In this document: in pieces, positions 11,935 through 22,794 of the stretch | How the letters are laid out: each line of letters starts with the position of its first letter | Numbering within the stretch: position 1 is the stretch's first letter | Assembly: GCA_944739405.2 (NCBI GenBank) | Contig: OX123187.2 | Location: 41,520,394-41,584,393, forward strand | Reading direction: 5' to 3' | DNA: 64,000 nt | Source: Euclidia mi | Lineage: Eukaryota; Arthropoda; Insecta; Lepidoptera; Erebidae | The notes under the pieces: generated by a model | Databases searched by the model: none | What the model was told of the DNA's origin: nothing | The model's input: the letters and a program-made list of their open reading frames with translations, nothing else | Position numbers and translations under genes: made by a program

Positions 11935-13554
11935 CACTCGCGGACACGCAAATCGACTCAACCCCTACTTGCACACATAAACTTATTTTATGATAAAAGT
12001 ATACAAGATAATAATAAAAATTATATGTCATTTTAAAGCTTGGAATACCAGCTTTTAATTAATATTAACATCATAAAATTTTTCGCTTTCGCCCTAATCA
12101 ATTTTCGCATGCATACGCGTATGTGTCAATTTGCTCGTTACGCTACCTGTGTCTTGCGGGACTTACCAACCCTATAAAAACCGGTGCCACCCCTATTTTC
12201 TTATCAGTCGCTTATCAGAAGTTGACCGGTACACACCTATGCAAACAGGACTAATTGTTATCGAGAAATTATGGATACCACACCTGAAGTAGCCGCTCAA
12301 GTCATCGCCCTGTTACAACAAGGGCTTAGTCAGCGAGCAGTCGCTGCCCAGCTTCATCTGAGCCAGTCTGCTATATGCCCGGATACACAGAAGATTTCAA
12401 GAAACCGGAGCCTTCAATCGGAGACTAAGATTGAACCACCCGAGGAGTACCACTGAGAGAGACAATCGTTTCATTGTCTTGTCATCACTGCGAAATCGGC
12501 ACCTTACGGCCGTTGATCTGCAACAACAGCTGAGACGTGTTCGGGGGGTAGCTGTCAGTGAGCGGATAGTTAGAAAACGCTTGAGGGCAAGCAACTTGAC
12601 TCCAAAAAGACCTGCCACGGGACCTAAATTGACTGCAAACCACCGCCGAGCGTGCGTTAAATTTGCTCGAGAGCATCTCGATTGGAACGATGCGCAATGG
12701 CAGTCAGTTTTATTCACAGACGAGTGCAGAATGTGTGTGCATGGCAGTGACAGAAGGTCCAGGGTTTACAGGCGTCCGGGTGAGCGGTTTGCTGAATGTT
12801 GTTTCGCCGAAACGGTCCCATTTGGAGGAGGTTCCACTATGATGTGGGCTGGCATATCGTTGGAGAGAAAAACGCAACTTGTTTTCGTTCCTGGAGGAGG
12901 CCGTGGTGGTGGTTTGACGGCTGATCTATACATCAGAGATATTCTCCAGGATCACGTTTTTCCCTACGCAGGCTTTGTCGGTGGAGATACGGCTCGAATC
13001 ACTCAGCAGTTTCTGCATGAAGTGCAAATACGCACTATGGACTGGCCTCCGCTCAGCCCAGACATGAATCCCATTGAGCACTTATGGGATAAGCTCAAAC
13101 GCAGGGTTCGGGCCAGAAATCCAGCCCCTTTGAACGTTGCAGAACTACGGGCAGCGTTATCAGAGGAGTAGGATGGCATTCCTCAAGACACGGTTTCGAA
13201 CTTAATAAGATCGATGAGAAACCGATTGGAGGCGCTAATTAGAGCTAGAGAAGGTAATACCAAGTATTGATTAAATGAATTTTATTACGTTTTTTTTCAA
13301 CATTTCGTTTTATTTCTGAAAAACCTAATCTAACCCCTTTTCCCAAATTACCTTTTTTCGTACCTTTATGTTTAGACATAATTAATTATCCAAGTTGTTT
13401 ATGGATTTTACTAATTATGATATTAATTAAAAGCTGGTAAGTATTCCAAGCTTCAAAATAACATATAATTTTTATTAATATCTTGAATACTTTTATCAAA
13501 AAATAAGTTTATGTGTGCAATTAGGGGTTGAGTCGATTTGCGTGTCCGCGATTG
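11935..13554 (+). mobile_element. Tc1/mariner-superfamily DNA transposon (Tc1-like)
   Basis: The element is flanked by TA dinucleotides (11933-11934 and 13555-13556), the target of this superfamily. It has long terminal inverted repeats of about 130-150 bp. The left end starts CACTCGCGGACACGCAAATC and the right end, reversed, starts CAATCGCGGACACGCAAATC. The arms then match through the GCTTGGAATAC region, with a few substitutions and a small gap. One transposase region on the plus strand fills the middle. It is about 1.62 kb, usual for a full-length Tc1 element, but the transposase is broken, so it could move only with help from a relative. Confidence 0.92.
12271..13270 (+). pseudogene. Tc1-like transposase, inactivated
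   Basis: The protein would cut and paste the surrounding element. Residues from ATG 12271 give a helix-turn-helix (VIALLQQGLSQRAVAAQLHLSQSAI). After about 12373 the frame must shift by one base to continue as HRRFQETGAFNRRLR and the second DNA-binding domain. The catalytic domain shows the first aspartate (FTDECRM) and the third acidic residue (SPDMNPIEHLWDKLK). The segment that should carry the second aspartate (usual DNARPH) is missing between GFVGG and TARITQQF. A stop at 13169-13171 stands where the family has tryptophan (EE-stop-DGIPQDTV), after which the frame runs on to TGA at 13268-13270. Thus there are three separate lesions: frameshift, internal deletion and nonsense. Confidence 0.92.
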
Positions 13555-13556
13555 TA

Positions 13557-15747
13557 GTTATTAAGCTAAGGTAACAAGGAACAATAGCAACAATCTTGTG
13601 GCATCGGAACGGATTTGTGTAAACCTTAGATTAACAAAGCAATTCTTTGTTTGTCTCAGTTTTTCTTAGAATTTATCTAGTTTTTACAACTATTATGAAC
13701 GACAAACGCGCCTTTGAGACACTTACTGTATAGAATAGAAAAATATATCGACGAAGGTACATACATATTATGTGAATGTGACTAATACTTTGGATATAGC
13801 TTGTACTTAAACTCTTTAGGGTGTACGTACAAGTTATATTTTCTCCTGCTTCGCAAGCACTATTGGAACAATTTTAGTTGACACAACACTGTCCAAGTGC
13901 GGGTTCGTAGACTTCACAATTGCACATGTACATAGGTATTTCGAAAACATTATGGAGAACTCTCAGACCTGCAGTTTTTCTCAAGATGTTTGCCTTCGCC
14001 CCTTTGCAAGCAATAATTAACGATTCAATACCTATCTACTTACTTTCGATTAGTCAATGATGCGTACCATTGGTGCACTCGACACCTTTTATATAGCAGT
14101 CCCAAAATCCCTTGGCTCGCTCATAGAGTCGAGGCACACTAGAAACTGGTTTTGTATACGAATGTCAATGTGCGTGTAAAGTAGCACTGGCAGCCACGAT
14201 GTCTTGCTGAGCGATTCTCGCCCTTATGGTGGTCGAGCGGGAAGTTGTTCGACTGTACGTGGCCTACGTCGGCGTCGGTTACAAATTAAATTCAGATATG
14301 GATGACATTGGAGATGATAACTGAATCATTTCAATTCATCCACCAACAGAGACTAGAAGCCAAAAATATCAAAATAAAAACTTTATTAATTACGATGAAT
14401 CTTAGAAATATGTATACCTATAGCAACCACAAACTCTGCTACTTGGTCTACTTACATAAAGATCATATTTATTTATAGACTTGATCTGGTTTTAATATGT
14501 CACTAACTTGTTCTAAGTAGTGACTTGTCTCTGGAGGTGCAAATAGTCATCATTCTTTTTGCAGGCTGAGGGTTTTCCTTATTTCTCGTCCACACAACAA
14601 TGAGTCACTGACGAAGCGGTCATTAGAGTTATTGTACAATTGAAATGATCACTTTATTCCACATTCGTAAATATCATATACTCTCTCTCCACTCTAAACA
14701 CTAAAACTTTGTCGTTTAGCTCTGGTTAGATTGAAAAGCTGACTCTGTGAGCTAAGGCGAAGATCTTTGGGTTACTGGGAGAGCATAACAATGATGATGA
14801 CTAGAAACATCTCTTGAATCGAAAGGATCTTTTTAAATATACCTACACGGCCATTTTTTTCATTATGTGTATCAATATTTTCGCGCATATTATTTAAAAG
14901 GCGTCAGGAAACTCTATATCCCTAAAGGGTGCCAAGGCACCGTACCGCGGTCGCGCACAGGTCACTCACGGTCAACTCTATCAATCACCTTCCATTCATC
15001 TACCTATAAAACAAACACTTATAACAAAAACAATCACGTAGCTACTATGAATACGTATTCGGCTATATCGAGGTCTTAAACAGGTAAATTTGTTGCATCG
15101 TATTCCGTTTTGATACTTCAATCGCATTTTTGGTGCATTTACCTTGTTATAGGCTGATTTGCTGATTTTTAAGAGTATATCGTTTCCTTATCTTTAATCT
15201 AAATTAGTCCTGAGAAAGAAACATTTGTAGCATTTTATTGATCCTTTGTTTGCCAAGTGATTCACCAACTTTATGTAAACCTAGTAGATCCATATGTTAG
15301 GTTTGTGAAAGGTCAATATATGTCTCTACCTACGCTCTACAATCGTGTGGTATAGCTTGATTAAATGTCAAACTCAAACGTCAGCATAATTTAATAAACA
15401 GCTCATATTTATAACAGCACAGCAGCCAATATAGGCAAATATAAACAATCTATTACCACTACAAGTCCGTGTGGACTTACTGTGAATGTCCTAAGGACTT
15501 GGACGGATTGTCATCGCCTAACGTCGAGTACTGGAAATTATGTACCTTACTTTGAGCCTTCCTTATTTCACTACTATAATTCATACGTCATTGTCGTAGC
15601 TATTTATTTTGTGCTCAGATTGGAAAATGTATAAAATATGCCTAAATCGTCCATGACAGTGGTAGAATGTTGTGGTGTAACGATCCTGACATACCTCTCT
15701 TGCTTCATTCACTCCCATCAAGTTTCTCATCGTAGGTATATACTTAT
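13557..15747. other. Intergenic stretch without recognised genes
   Basis: I see no exon, transposase or clear inverted repeat. Short open frames (for example 14867-15079 and 15638-15901) have no known domain; the latter runs through the foldback element that follows. Confidence 0.4.
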
Positions 15748-15933
15748 TAGTTTAAGGATTTTATCGCGATACATTGGTTTCACTTCGTCTACCGTGACCA
15801 CAACCGTGACTATGAAACCTGTAAAGAATTCGAAACGTCAGCTAGTAATAAATAAAAAATGTAGTTCTAGATCGTTAGGTTTAAATGTAATAACGAAGTG
15901 AAACCAATATATCGCGATAAAATCCGTAAACTA
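15748..15933. mobile_element. Foldback MITE-like element
   Basis: The 41-nt arms 15748-15788 and 15893-15933 are inverted copies with two mismatches (TTTTATCGCGATA and TTGGTTTCACTTCGT in the left arm). The roughly 100-nt interior has no gene. A TA follows on the right, but the left flank reads AT, so the target duplication is unclear. Confidence 0.75.
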
Positions 15934-16681
15934 TAGTCTAATTTCAATGTGTAACAATAACGTAAACCAGCGTAAACCCAAGAACACATTATAGTGGTAG
16001 AATGTTTTAAGAGAATAAGTACAATTTTAACATACTAAATAAATACCACAACAGATCTAAAACATAATAGATAATAATAATCAGAACCTAATCTTAAAAC
16101 CAGTAATTTCTATATTTGTCAACTACTTTAATTTTGTGTACCTACGTGCCTAAGTGTTTATAAATTGTTTGAATATTTGTGTAAATTAATAATGCAATAG
16201 GCAAGTTCTAAATGACACTGGTTCTTGACAGGTAAAAAAAGACTTTTGTATAGTGATTTGGATGTACTTAATAAAACAAATAATTAAATATATGTAATTT
16301 TCTATGATGGCATAGACCTTGTTTAAACAAATTAAATATTTTTTCTTATACAAGTTTATATAGCGGATCTTATTCGCAATAACTAAGATATTTTCCGAAG
16401 AGTCAAACGATTTGCACCGGTCGTGGTCGCAGAGGGTCTCACCGCCTCCGAAGCTGGTGTATGTCAAGTTATCGTGTTGTAAAGTTTAAAATCGCTAAAA
16501 TATGATTTGCATTTAAGATTTTAAAAAAATATCTAAAAGATAAAAATACATTGTTAATGGCTGTTGTAACCGAAGCTGCTGAATCTGATCTTTCATCTCG
16601 TAATATTTGCGAGATCAGAAATCAATTACGCGATTTTGATCCGTTACATACCTAAATATTACTGGGCAGTAATATACCTAT
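15934..16681. other. Intergenic stretch, nothing recognised
   Basis: AT-rich sequence with no gene or repeat that I can support. Confidence 0.35.
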
Positions 16682-17105
16682 GTATAGACTAGATGATGCC
16701 CGCGGTTACACACGCGTTATTTAAGGCTATTACTCCGCTCCCATGGCTCATAGCGTGATTTTATAATAGCCTATAGCCTTTCTCGACAAATGACCTTAGT
16801 TAGTTAGTTGGTCGTGGGTTTTCCGAACTTAGCTACTTATTTGGGCCATTGTGCGTAAGTGGCGTCTTGATTGACGCCGACTTCTCATACCACCTTAGCT
16901 CCTTCCAGAAAGCCATTAGTTGGCTGGTGTCGTTCAAAGCCTCACACATGGTTCTGGGATTGTCCAGCAGCTTTGCCCGTTAATCGCTCACGACAAATGA
17001 CCTATCTAACACTGAAAGAATTTTCAAATCCGACCGGTAGTTCCTGAGATAAGCGCGTTCAACCAAACAAACAAACTCTTCAGCTTTATATATTAGTATT
17101 AGATT
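16682..17105 (+). repeat. Interspersed lepidopteran repeat (R1), interrupted copy
   Basis: GATGATGCCCGCGGTTACAC, CTCCCATGGCTCATAGCGTG, then ATCTAACACTGAAAG and TAGTTCCTGAGATAAGCGCG, followed by ACAAACAAACTCTTCAGC. The same order of motifs occurs at 18210-18415 and, reversed, at 7816-7980. The copy is split by a 195-bp insertion at 16796-16990. Confidence 0.7.
16796..16990 (-). mobile_element. 5'-truncated non-LTR retroelement 3' end
   Basis: The insert is flanked by a perfect 12-bp target duplication, CGACAAATGACC (16784-16795 and 16991-17002), and restores the R1 repeat when removed. Read on the minus strand it begins with a remnant coding stretch and ends in a short tandem tail of AACT units (seen on the plus strand as TTAGTTAGTTAGTT at its left edge). 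A tail of short repeats and a variable target duplication are usual for LINE insertions. The family cannot be set from 195 bp. Confidence 0.75.
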
Positions 17106-17690
17106 AGGTAGATAAGATTAGATAGCAATACTAAGCAAATACTCAGTTGCTAAGAAGCTTTAGATTACTTGAACATTCAAGAGTGAACAGTGTTTGCACT
17201 CATGTTCGTACACATGGAATATATTAAGCCTGTGTGGTCTTAAAGGAAAACACGCACAGATTTGAGATTCAAAGTCAGTGGGAATTCTCAATGTTACTGT
17301 CACCACAATATTGATTACGTTACTTGTGTTGCAGATATCGTTGCAAGTTATCAGACCGCAAGTTTACTGTGACCTTGTTTTGAACTGCCTTCAAGAATAG
17401 GGTTGTGTCCAACTAGTCAAATCAAGCACTTTTAATGAAATGTCAAAAACGGCCTTTGCCAAGTGTTATGTATGTACTGTATGAAATATGACGTTGTGAC
17501 GTCATAGTGGCTTGCTGTCAAGTAGAATACTTACTATCAATAAATTAACGATAAAAAATGTTAAATAAAGTTTTAAAATTAATTGATGAATGAAACTACC
17601 TACTATTATTTTGACATGTTTCACTAGATAAAAATACTTGTAGGTATAATTTATTTCACTTGCAGAAAACTTCCGTATTGTGGCAGATAA

Positions 17691-18206
17691 TGGTGAACGC
17701 ACACTTATCCGAGCCGAACGCGTCGAACGCGTCGAACGAAACGAATTTTAGATTTCTTTATATGAAATCTCATGAAACCTCGCACACTTGTCCGCGTCGA
17801 ATCGTCCGAATCTGGAAGCACCTCAGAAATCCTCGAAGAATTCTAATGACGTCATCAGATTCGGCGCAGTTAGTGCGGTCGATTCGTCCGATGCACTCGC
17901 ATTCTATCAGTTGGGTATGACAGAGCAACGCACGAGTACTATTTCCGCATTGTTTCTTCATCTTCCATTAATAAAGCACTGACAAATAAAAACCTCGTCA
18001 AGATCCATCACAATTCACATGCAATAGCAGTGCGACAGGCGTAAAGGAAATGGAAACCATTTGTTCGATGCGCTCGATTCTTTCGGCGCGGTCGATTCTT
18101 TCGGCGCGGTCGATTCTTTCGGCGCGGTCGATTCTTGCTAATGTGCGAGGCCTCCTTGACTTCGATTCGTTCGACGCGTTCGGCTCGGATAGGTGTGCGT
18201 CCACCT
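17691..18206. mobile_element. Non-autonomous TIR element (TAA target, MITE)
   Basis: The left end TGGTGAACGCACAC..TATCCGAGCCGAACGCG is matched in reverse at the right end (..CGCGTTCGGCTCGGATAG..GTGTGCGTCCACCT). TAA stands on both sides (17688-17690 and 18207-18209), which suggests the PIF/Harbinger target type. The interior has no transposase and carries an 18-bp tandem repeat at 18074-18135. The 516-bp size and GC-rich ends contrast with the flanks. Confidence 0.75.
18074..18135. repeat. 18-bp tandem repeat, 3.4 units
   Basis: TCGATTCTTTCGGCGCGG occurs three times without change at 18074, 18092 and 18110, followed by a partial unit. It sits inside the MITE at 17691-18206. Confidence 0.95.
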
Positions 18207-18209
18207 TAA

Positions 18210-18415
18210 TAATATAATAGGTATATCTACTAGTTGAGCTGGCGGTTACACCCGCGTTATTTAGACCTTCTGCTACGAACCCGTGGCTCATACATTCAGT
18301 TATTTTTGCCTTCCGATCTAACACAAAAATAATTATTTAAATCAAACAAGTAGTTCCTGAGATTAGCGCGTTTATGTAAACAAACAAATTCGTCAGTTTT
18401 ATAATATTAGAATAG
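18210..18415 (+). repeat. Interspersed lepidopteran repeat (R1), decayed copy
   Basis: GGCGGTTACACCCGCGTTAT, CCCGTGGCTCATA and GTAGTTCCTGAGATTAGCGC are in the same order as in the copy at 16682-17105, with an internal deletion. It directly abuts the MITE at 17691-18206. Confidence 0.65.
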
Positions 18416-19724
18416 ATGTTTACTAATCTTTAGAATTGGTGTTAATTTAAATTAGGGAGTACTAGTGCCATCTGTATATTCAAATGCTGAATTTGATTGC
18501 ATTTATATTAAGGGAAGCTTTTAGAGGAAATTACCATGCGATACAGAGGAGCAGGGATATAATACACCTTCATATTACTTGTCCAAGTTTTCCAAATCTG
18601 CTGAGCTCTATATACTTTGCTTCGTATAAGAAGCATAATAATATATCTCTAATAACATTTGAGTATTATACCTATTTTTTCTCTGTACCTACATTCTAGC
18701 AAACCAGTTTTTATAAGTTCGTCCCATATTCTGATGCAGATCATGCTTTTAAATCTAGAATAAAATGTTCGTCTAGTTTAATGATATAATTATAGCGGCG
18801 TCTAAAGTGATAAAACTATGTTCATAATATACTTGGACTGTTTTTAATCAGTGCAGAGATATTTTGCTCATGTGGACCGGTTTGAAGCTAGGTTTTATTA
18901 TTATTGTTAAATTACGATTACGCAAGTAATATTTATATAATTAAATATTTAAATAAGATTACATCCGAAAATAAGTCTTTTAAAATTCCTAAGTATTATA
19001 TAATCTTTCTCTAGTGCACGCTATTAACATCTATTCGACATCTGTTAATTATTAAGTATATCTAAATTGGACTAAAATAAGGATTCTCCTTTATAAACTT
19101 TCAGGTAAAGCCTCCTGACGAGGTTGAATTTTAGGAACATCGAAAAAGTTAGTCTTTACATCTGCGCGGATTTGCCAAAATAACTAGAATTGTAATGCCG
19201 CGTTACTTCGTATTTTATTCTAATCGGTTATTAACGCTATTTTCTGATTCTTGATAAAAGCGCCAGTTCTCATGGATGCAAAACTATTTTATCTAGCAAG
19301 TCGGTAAACATCAAGTATAACCGCCAAATTCCTTTATTAGTGGGTGGCTTATAAGGAAAAAGATCATAGAGATATGACAAGTAAATTTTTCATAGATATA
19401 CATAAAAAGGACGCCATTATCAAAAGAGAGATAAAAAAGGCCAGATTTTAATACATTTAAAGTTCAGTCCAGTACCTGCGTGTACCTACTTATTTATACA
19501 GAGAATCATCCCAAGTACACGATGAGGATACGTTCGCTGCCTGCGTACGATAACGGCTGGTTTCCATTCGATTATGCGTTTTACATGCCGGTCACATAAA
19601 CGATGAGTGAATTCCAAGGTGCTGTAGGAAACAGATACATAATGCACTAGAGGCGCATGCTCACATGTAAACAATGCATCCGTTCCATTCAATAAGTATC
19701 AATGTTTGTACACTTGGTCTTGCA
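18416..19724. other. Intergenic stretch without recognised genes
   Basis: AT-rich. No exon or repeat could be supported. Open frames at 18484-18699 and on the minus strand at 19486-19692 have no domain. Confidence 0.35.
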
Positions 19725-20150
19725 TTACCTACTGTTTGACAGACAACGCACAGCTAAGACTATTGGGCGCAAGAACCTGAAATTTGTCACATACATAATA
19801 TATAATGTATATGGCTCTGACTGCCTCCGTGGTCCAGTCGATAGCGTATGCGACTGCTGATCGGAGGTACCGGGTTCGATTCCCGGGTCGGGCAAAAGTG
19901 TTACCTACTGGGTTTTTTTGGAATTCTCAGTAGCAGCACGGAGTCTGGTGATGTGCCCGGTAACGGCAATAGGCTCCTCCCCTATTACCTGGGACCTAAA
20001 AAATCATGGCGAAATATAGTTGTAATATTACACCCCTGCCTACCCCTTCGGGGATACAGGCGTGAGTCTATGAAAAAACATATAATGTTCCCTGGGGGGC
20101 GGAGTGTAAGGGTGCACTAAGACGAGTTTGTCCTATTCCATGAATTCCTG
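19725..20150 (+). mobile_element. Lep1-like Helitron remnant split by a SINE
   Basis: GACAGACAACGCACAGC..GACTATTGGGCGCAAGAACCTGAAATTTG before the SINE and TTCCCTGGGG..GGGTGCACTAAGA after it match the short Helitrons at 43636 and 50702. Removing 19809-20079 rejoins the Helitron. The 3' end is decayed and its CTAG terminus is not seen. Confidence 0.65.
19809..20079 (+). mobile_element. tRNA-derived SINE (family 1) inside a Helitron
   Basis: The head CTGACTGCCTCCGTGGTCCA leads to an RNA polymerase III B box, GGTTCGATTCC, within CCGGGTTCGATTCCCGGG. The body has AGCAGCACGGAGTCTGG and the tail CTTCGGGGATACAGGCGTGA. ATATAATGT (19800-19808 and 20080-20088) is the target duplication. Other copies are at 34481, 44261 and 55560. 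Confidence 0.88.
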
Positions 20151-21980
20151 ACAGGCATATACACGCAGAGCTTAAACCACAGAATAGATAGTTCTTACGA
20201 ACAGAAGCACCACTTCGCAAACCAATTTAAAGAAATTGCGACTCTTGCTACTAAGCAAGAAAGTGCAATTCAGCTCGCATGAGCATTCAGTACCTAACGC
20301 GATATTGACCTAACTGTTCCCGCTCTTTTCTAACACATGACGCTGTCGCTGTCTGGCGCGGAGCGGTACGCTAGGGTTGTCGACTTGCCGCTGCTACTAT
20401 AATATTTATTCATCGTCTATCTACCTACTTGACCACGTACCTAATAATAAATATTTATACTATAAGTATCCTATCCCACTATATGAGCTCGTAGAACGAA
20501 AACCACAAAAATTCTGGTGGTTTACATTTTCACTATACTAATTCTTAGTTATTTCCTAAACGCGTAGACCGATTTACATGACTCAAACAGATAAAATGGT
20601 TTTTGAATTAGACCTTTAATTTGACACCATAATCGTTGAGATATCTCAACAAATAAAAAGTACAATTTTCAAGTTGCTCTCGTAAAATAAATAAAATCAA
20701 AATTTCAAGTTGCTTCCGACACACATCCGTTAAATGAGCAATACTGATGTGAACATTTTTGTTGTTCACTATTAAAATTCACGTTATTAGCTAGCCCTGC
20801 GCGCGAGCGGTGACGACGCGGCGTGGAAGCCGCGCCAAAGTGTAGGCACTTATCGCTGTAGGTACGGCCGAGTGAAGGAGGCCTGCTTAAACTATTGAAG
20901 CTAGAAGTATGAAATTTGGACAGTGGTTTCCATTTACAATGTAGGCACCCACTAAGTGAGAATTTAATATTGCAGCCCTACGAAGGTCTAAAATCAGCTG
21001 TTTTTAAATCAGCTTTGAAATTTAATGTATTCATACGTTCTAGAAAGGTGGGACGATTTTGAGCCCACTAACCCGGCAATGAATCCGCTAGTCGGTTGAT
21101 TTGCGAGAGTTATAATTTAGCTCGCAAAGCATACCTACACAAAGTCATAAACGCCGTCGTTGGCGATTTGGGCCGAATGTGTTATTTGGGTTGTCCGTTA
21201 AGAAATTAGCAGCTTGCAGAGCACATCAGTCTGCTCGATTATCAGTAATAGATTCTCTATGTAGAACATGTGCTACAAAAATATTATTGCCAGACTTAGG
21301 ATGCACTACTTTCTTCAGTGATTCGTATAGTGAGCAGACATTCTTGTATTTGTATTTAGTTGTTGAAATAAAGGTCTGCTTGCTAGTCGCCTCATGGGGC
21401 TAATTTATCGCAGACAGTACAACAAATAAGCAAAATATACTTTGAATTATACTAAAAGAAATTTCGGTTGTACTACTGTAAGTAATTACCAACAGCCTGC
21501 CTCGCAAAGTAAAAGCAAGTGACGGTAATTGTAATAGACAACAAAATTAAACTAAGGAAATTATGTCAGCAAATTTAATTAGGTAAGCTTTAAAGTAACG
21601 AGTAATAGGTAAGTTATACTTTTTTTAGCAGCTTGCAGGCGATAAAATTACTGGGTGCTTCTAATAACAACTACGGAACCAGACATTGACTGAGACATAC
21701 ATACTTATTAACATTCACCGTGACACGCACTTTTTCGGTTTTAATTCATATTTATTTAAGAATATTTTTCGTGAATAATAAAAACAGTTAAACAGTTTTT
21801 TTATCGACATGCTTGTAAGTAGGCAATCAATTTAAGAATTTGTGTTAAAACTTTGAATTATATAGCTTAAACGGCTTGGGAATAGGTCTATTTTAGAAAA
21901 AATATTAAACGAAAAAAATTTTTTAAGCCCAGTACTTATCATAGTATTAGCACAGAATAGGTAGTACTAACGTAGTATTA
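20151..21980. other. Intergenic stretch; probable old repeats, no genes
   Basis: A GC-rich patch near 20790-20890 (GCGCGAGCGGTGACGACGCGG..) stands out from the AT-rich flanks and reads like part of a dispersed repeat, but no second copy is in the window. Nothing coding is recognised. Confidence 0.35.
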
Positions 21981-22794
21981 GTATCTATGTGAAATATTTA
22001 TTTCAAATGTCTTCAATATGGGGTGATTCGGATTTCGTCATCGAGGGCGAATTGGATCACTTATTTAAATTATTTATTTTACATTTGAGAATAAGGAAGC
22101 ATTTTTATCCAATTATAGATGGTTCGCACATATCAAAGACAAACACTAAAGAGAACAAGCAGGAGAAAGGTCCCCAAAAAAAAATATTACGTCCCCAAAC
22201 AAAGTACTGGCATAAGAATTAATCTTAGGTCGGGCTGCTGAGATTTAAAAATTACCATACACAAATTTACAAAGAATAGTTTCTCATCCCAGTGATGTTA
22301 TTAGGACACATGGTAGACAATAAAACCAATATTACATTTGACGCCACTTCAGTGTAAGATTAATCTTTACGAAAGAGATGCTAAGAAGTAACTTAAAATT
22401 GCCGGAAAAGCTGTGAAAAAAGTGAAACTGACTGATACCAAAGAAAATATGAAAAAGAAGAATAAGTGCGAAGCACAAAGATTGGCTTTGTATTTACTGA
22501 TAAAAATAATTCATTTATTCACTATCATGTGAAGAATGGTGTCCCGAAAAAAGTGCTGATCAGCGTGGGAATGAAGGCCCGTAGTCATGTGATTTATGTT
22601 TTAGGCATTAATATTGTGCTGATTATTTATCATTTGAATATTGTTTTTGATACAAAAGCTTTTAATGATAAGAAAACCTTAATTTTATGTATGATCCCAT
22701 CCGCCCCGATAATTGAGGCTCTTTTTACCCGACTGCGCGACGCAATTAAATTTTGATTAATTATTTGCACAATTTATGAGCAATCGGTCTATCC
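21981..22794 (+). other. AT-rich open frames of unknown origin
   Basis: Two open frames (21989-22222 and 22466-22756) encode lysine- and isoleucine-rich sequences, for example LRIRKHFYPIIDGSHISK and LFTRLRDAIKF at the end of the second. I recognise no domain, and no splice sites or start context support a gene. They could be remnants of a transposon older than the hAT element that starts at 22795. Confidence 0.25.

Noticed and set aside
12397..12717. Minus-strand open frames in the Tc1 element
   Set aside because: They are antisense to the transposase reading frame and lack any domain.
17770..18324. Open frames with ERIDRA or SFGAVD repeats as a repeat protein
   Set aside because: They only translate the 18-bp minisatellite of a MITE on either strand.
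22466..22756. 96-codon frame as a gene
   Set aside because: AT-driven composition, no domain, no splice or start evidence; kept only as an unknown stretch.
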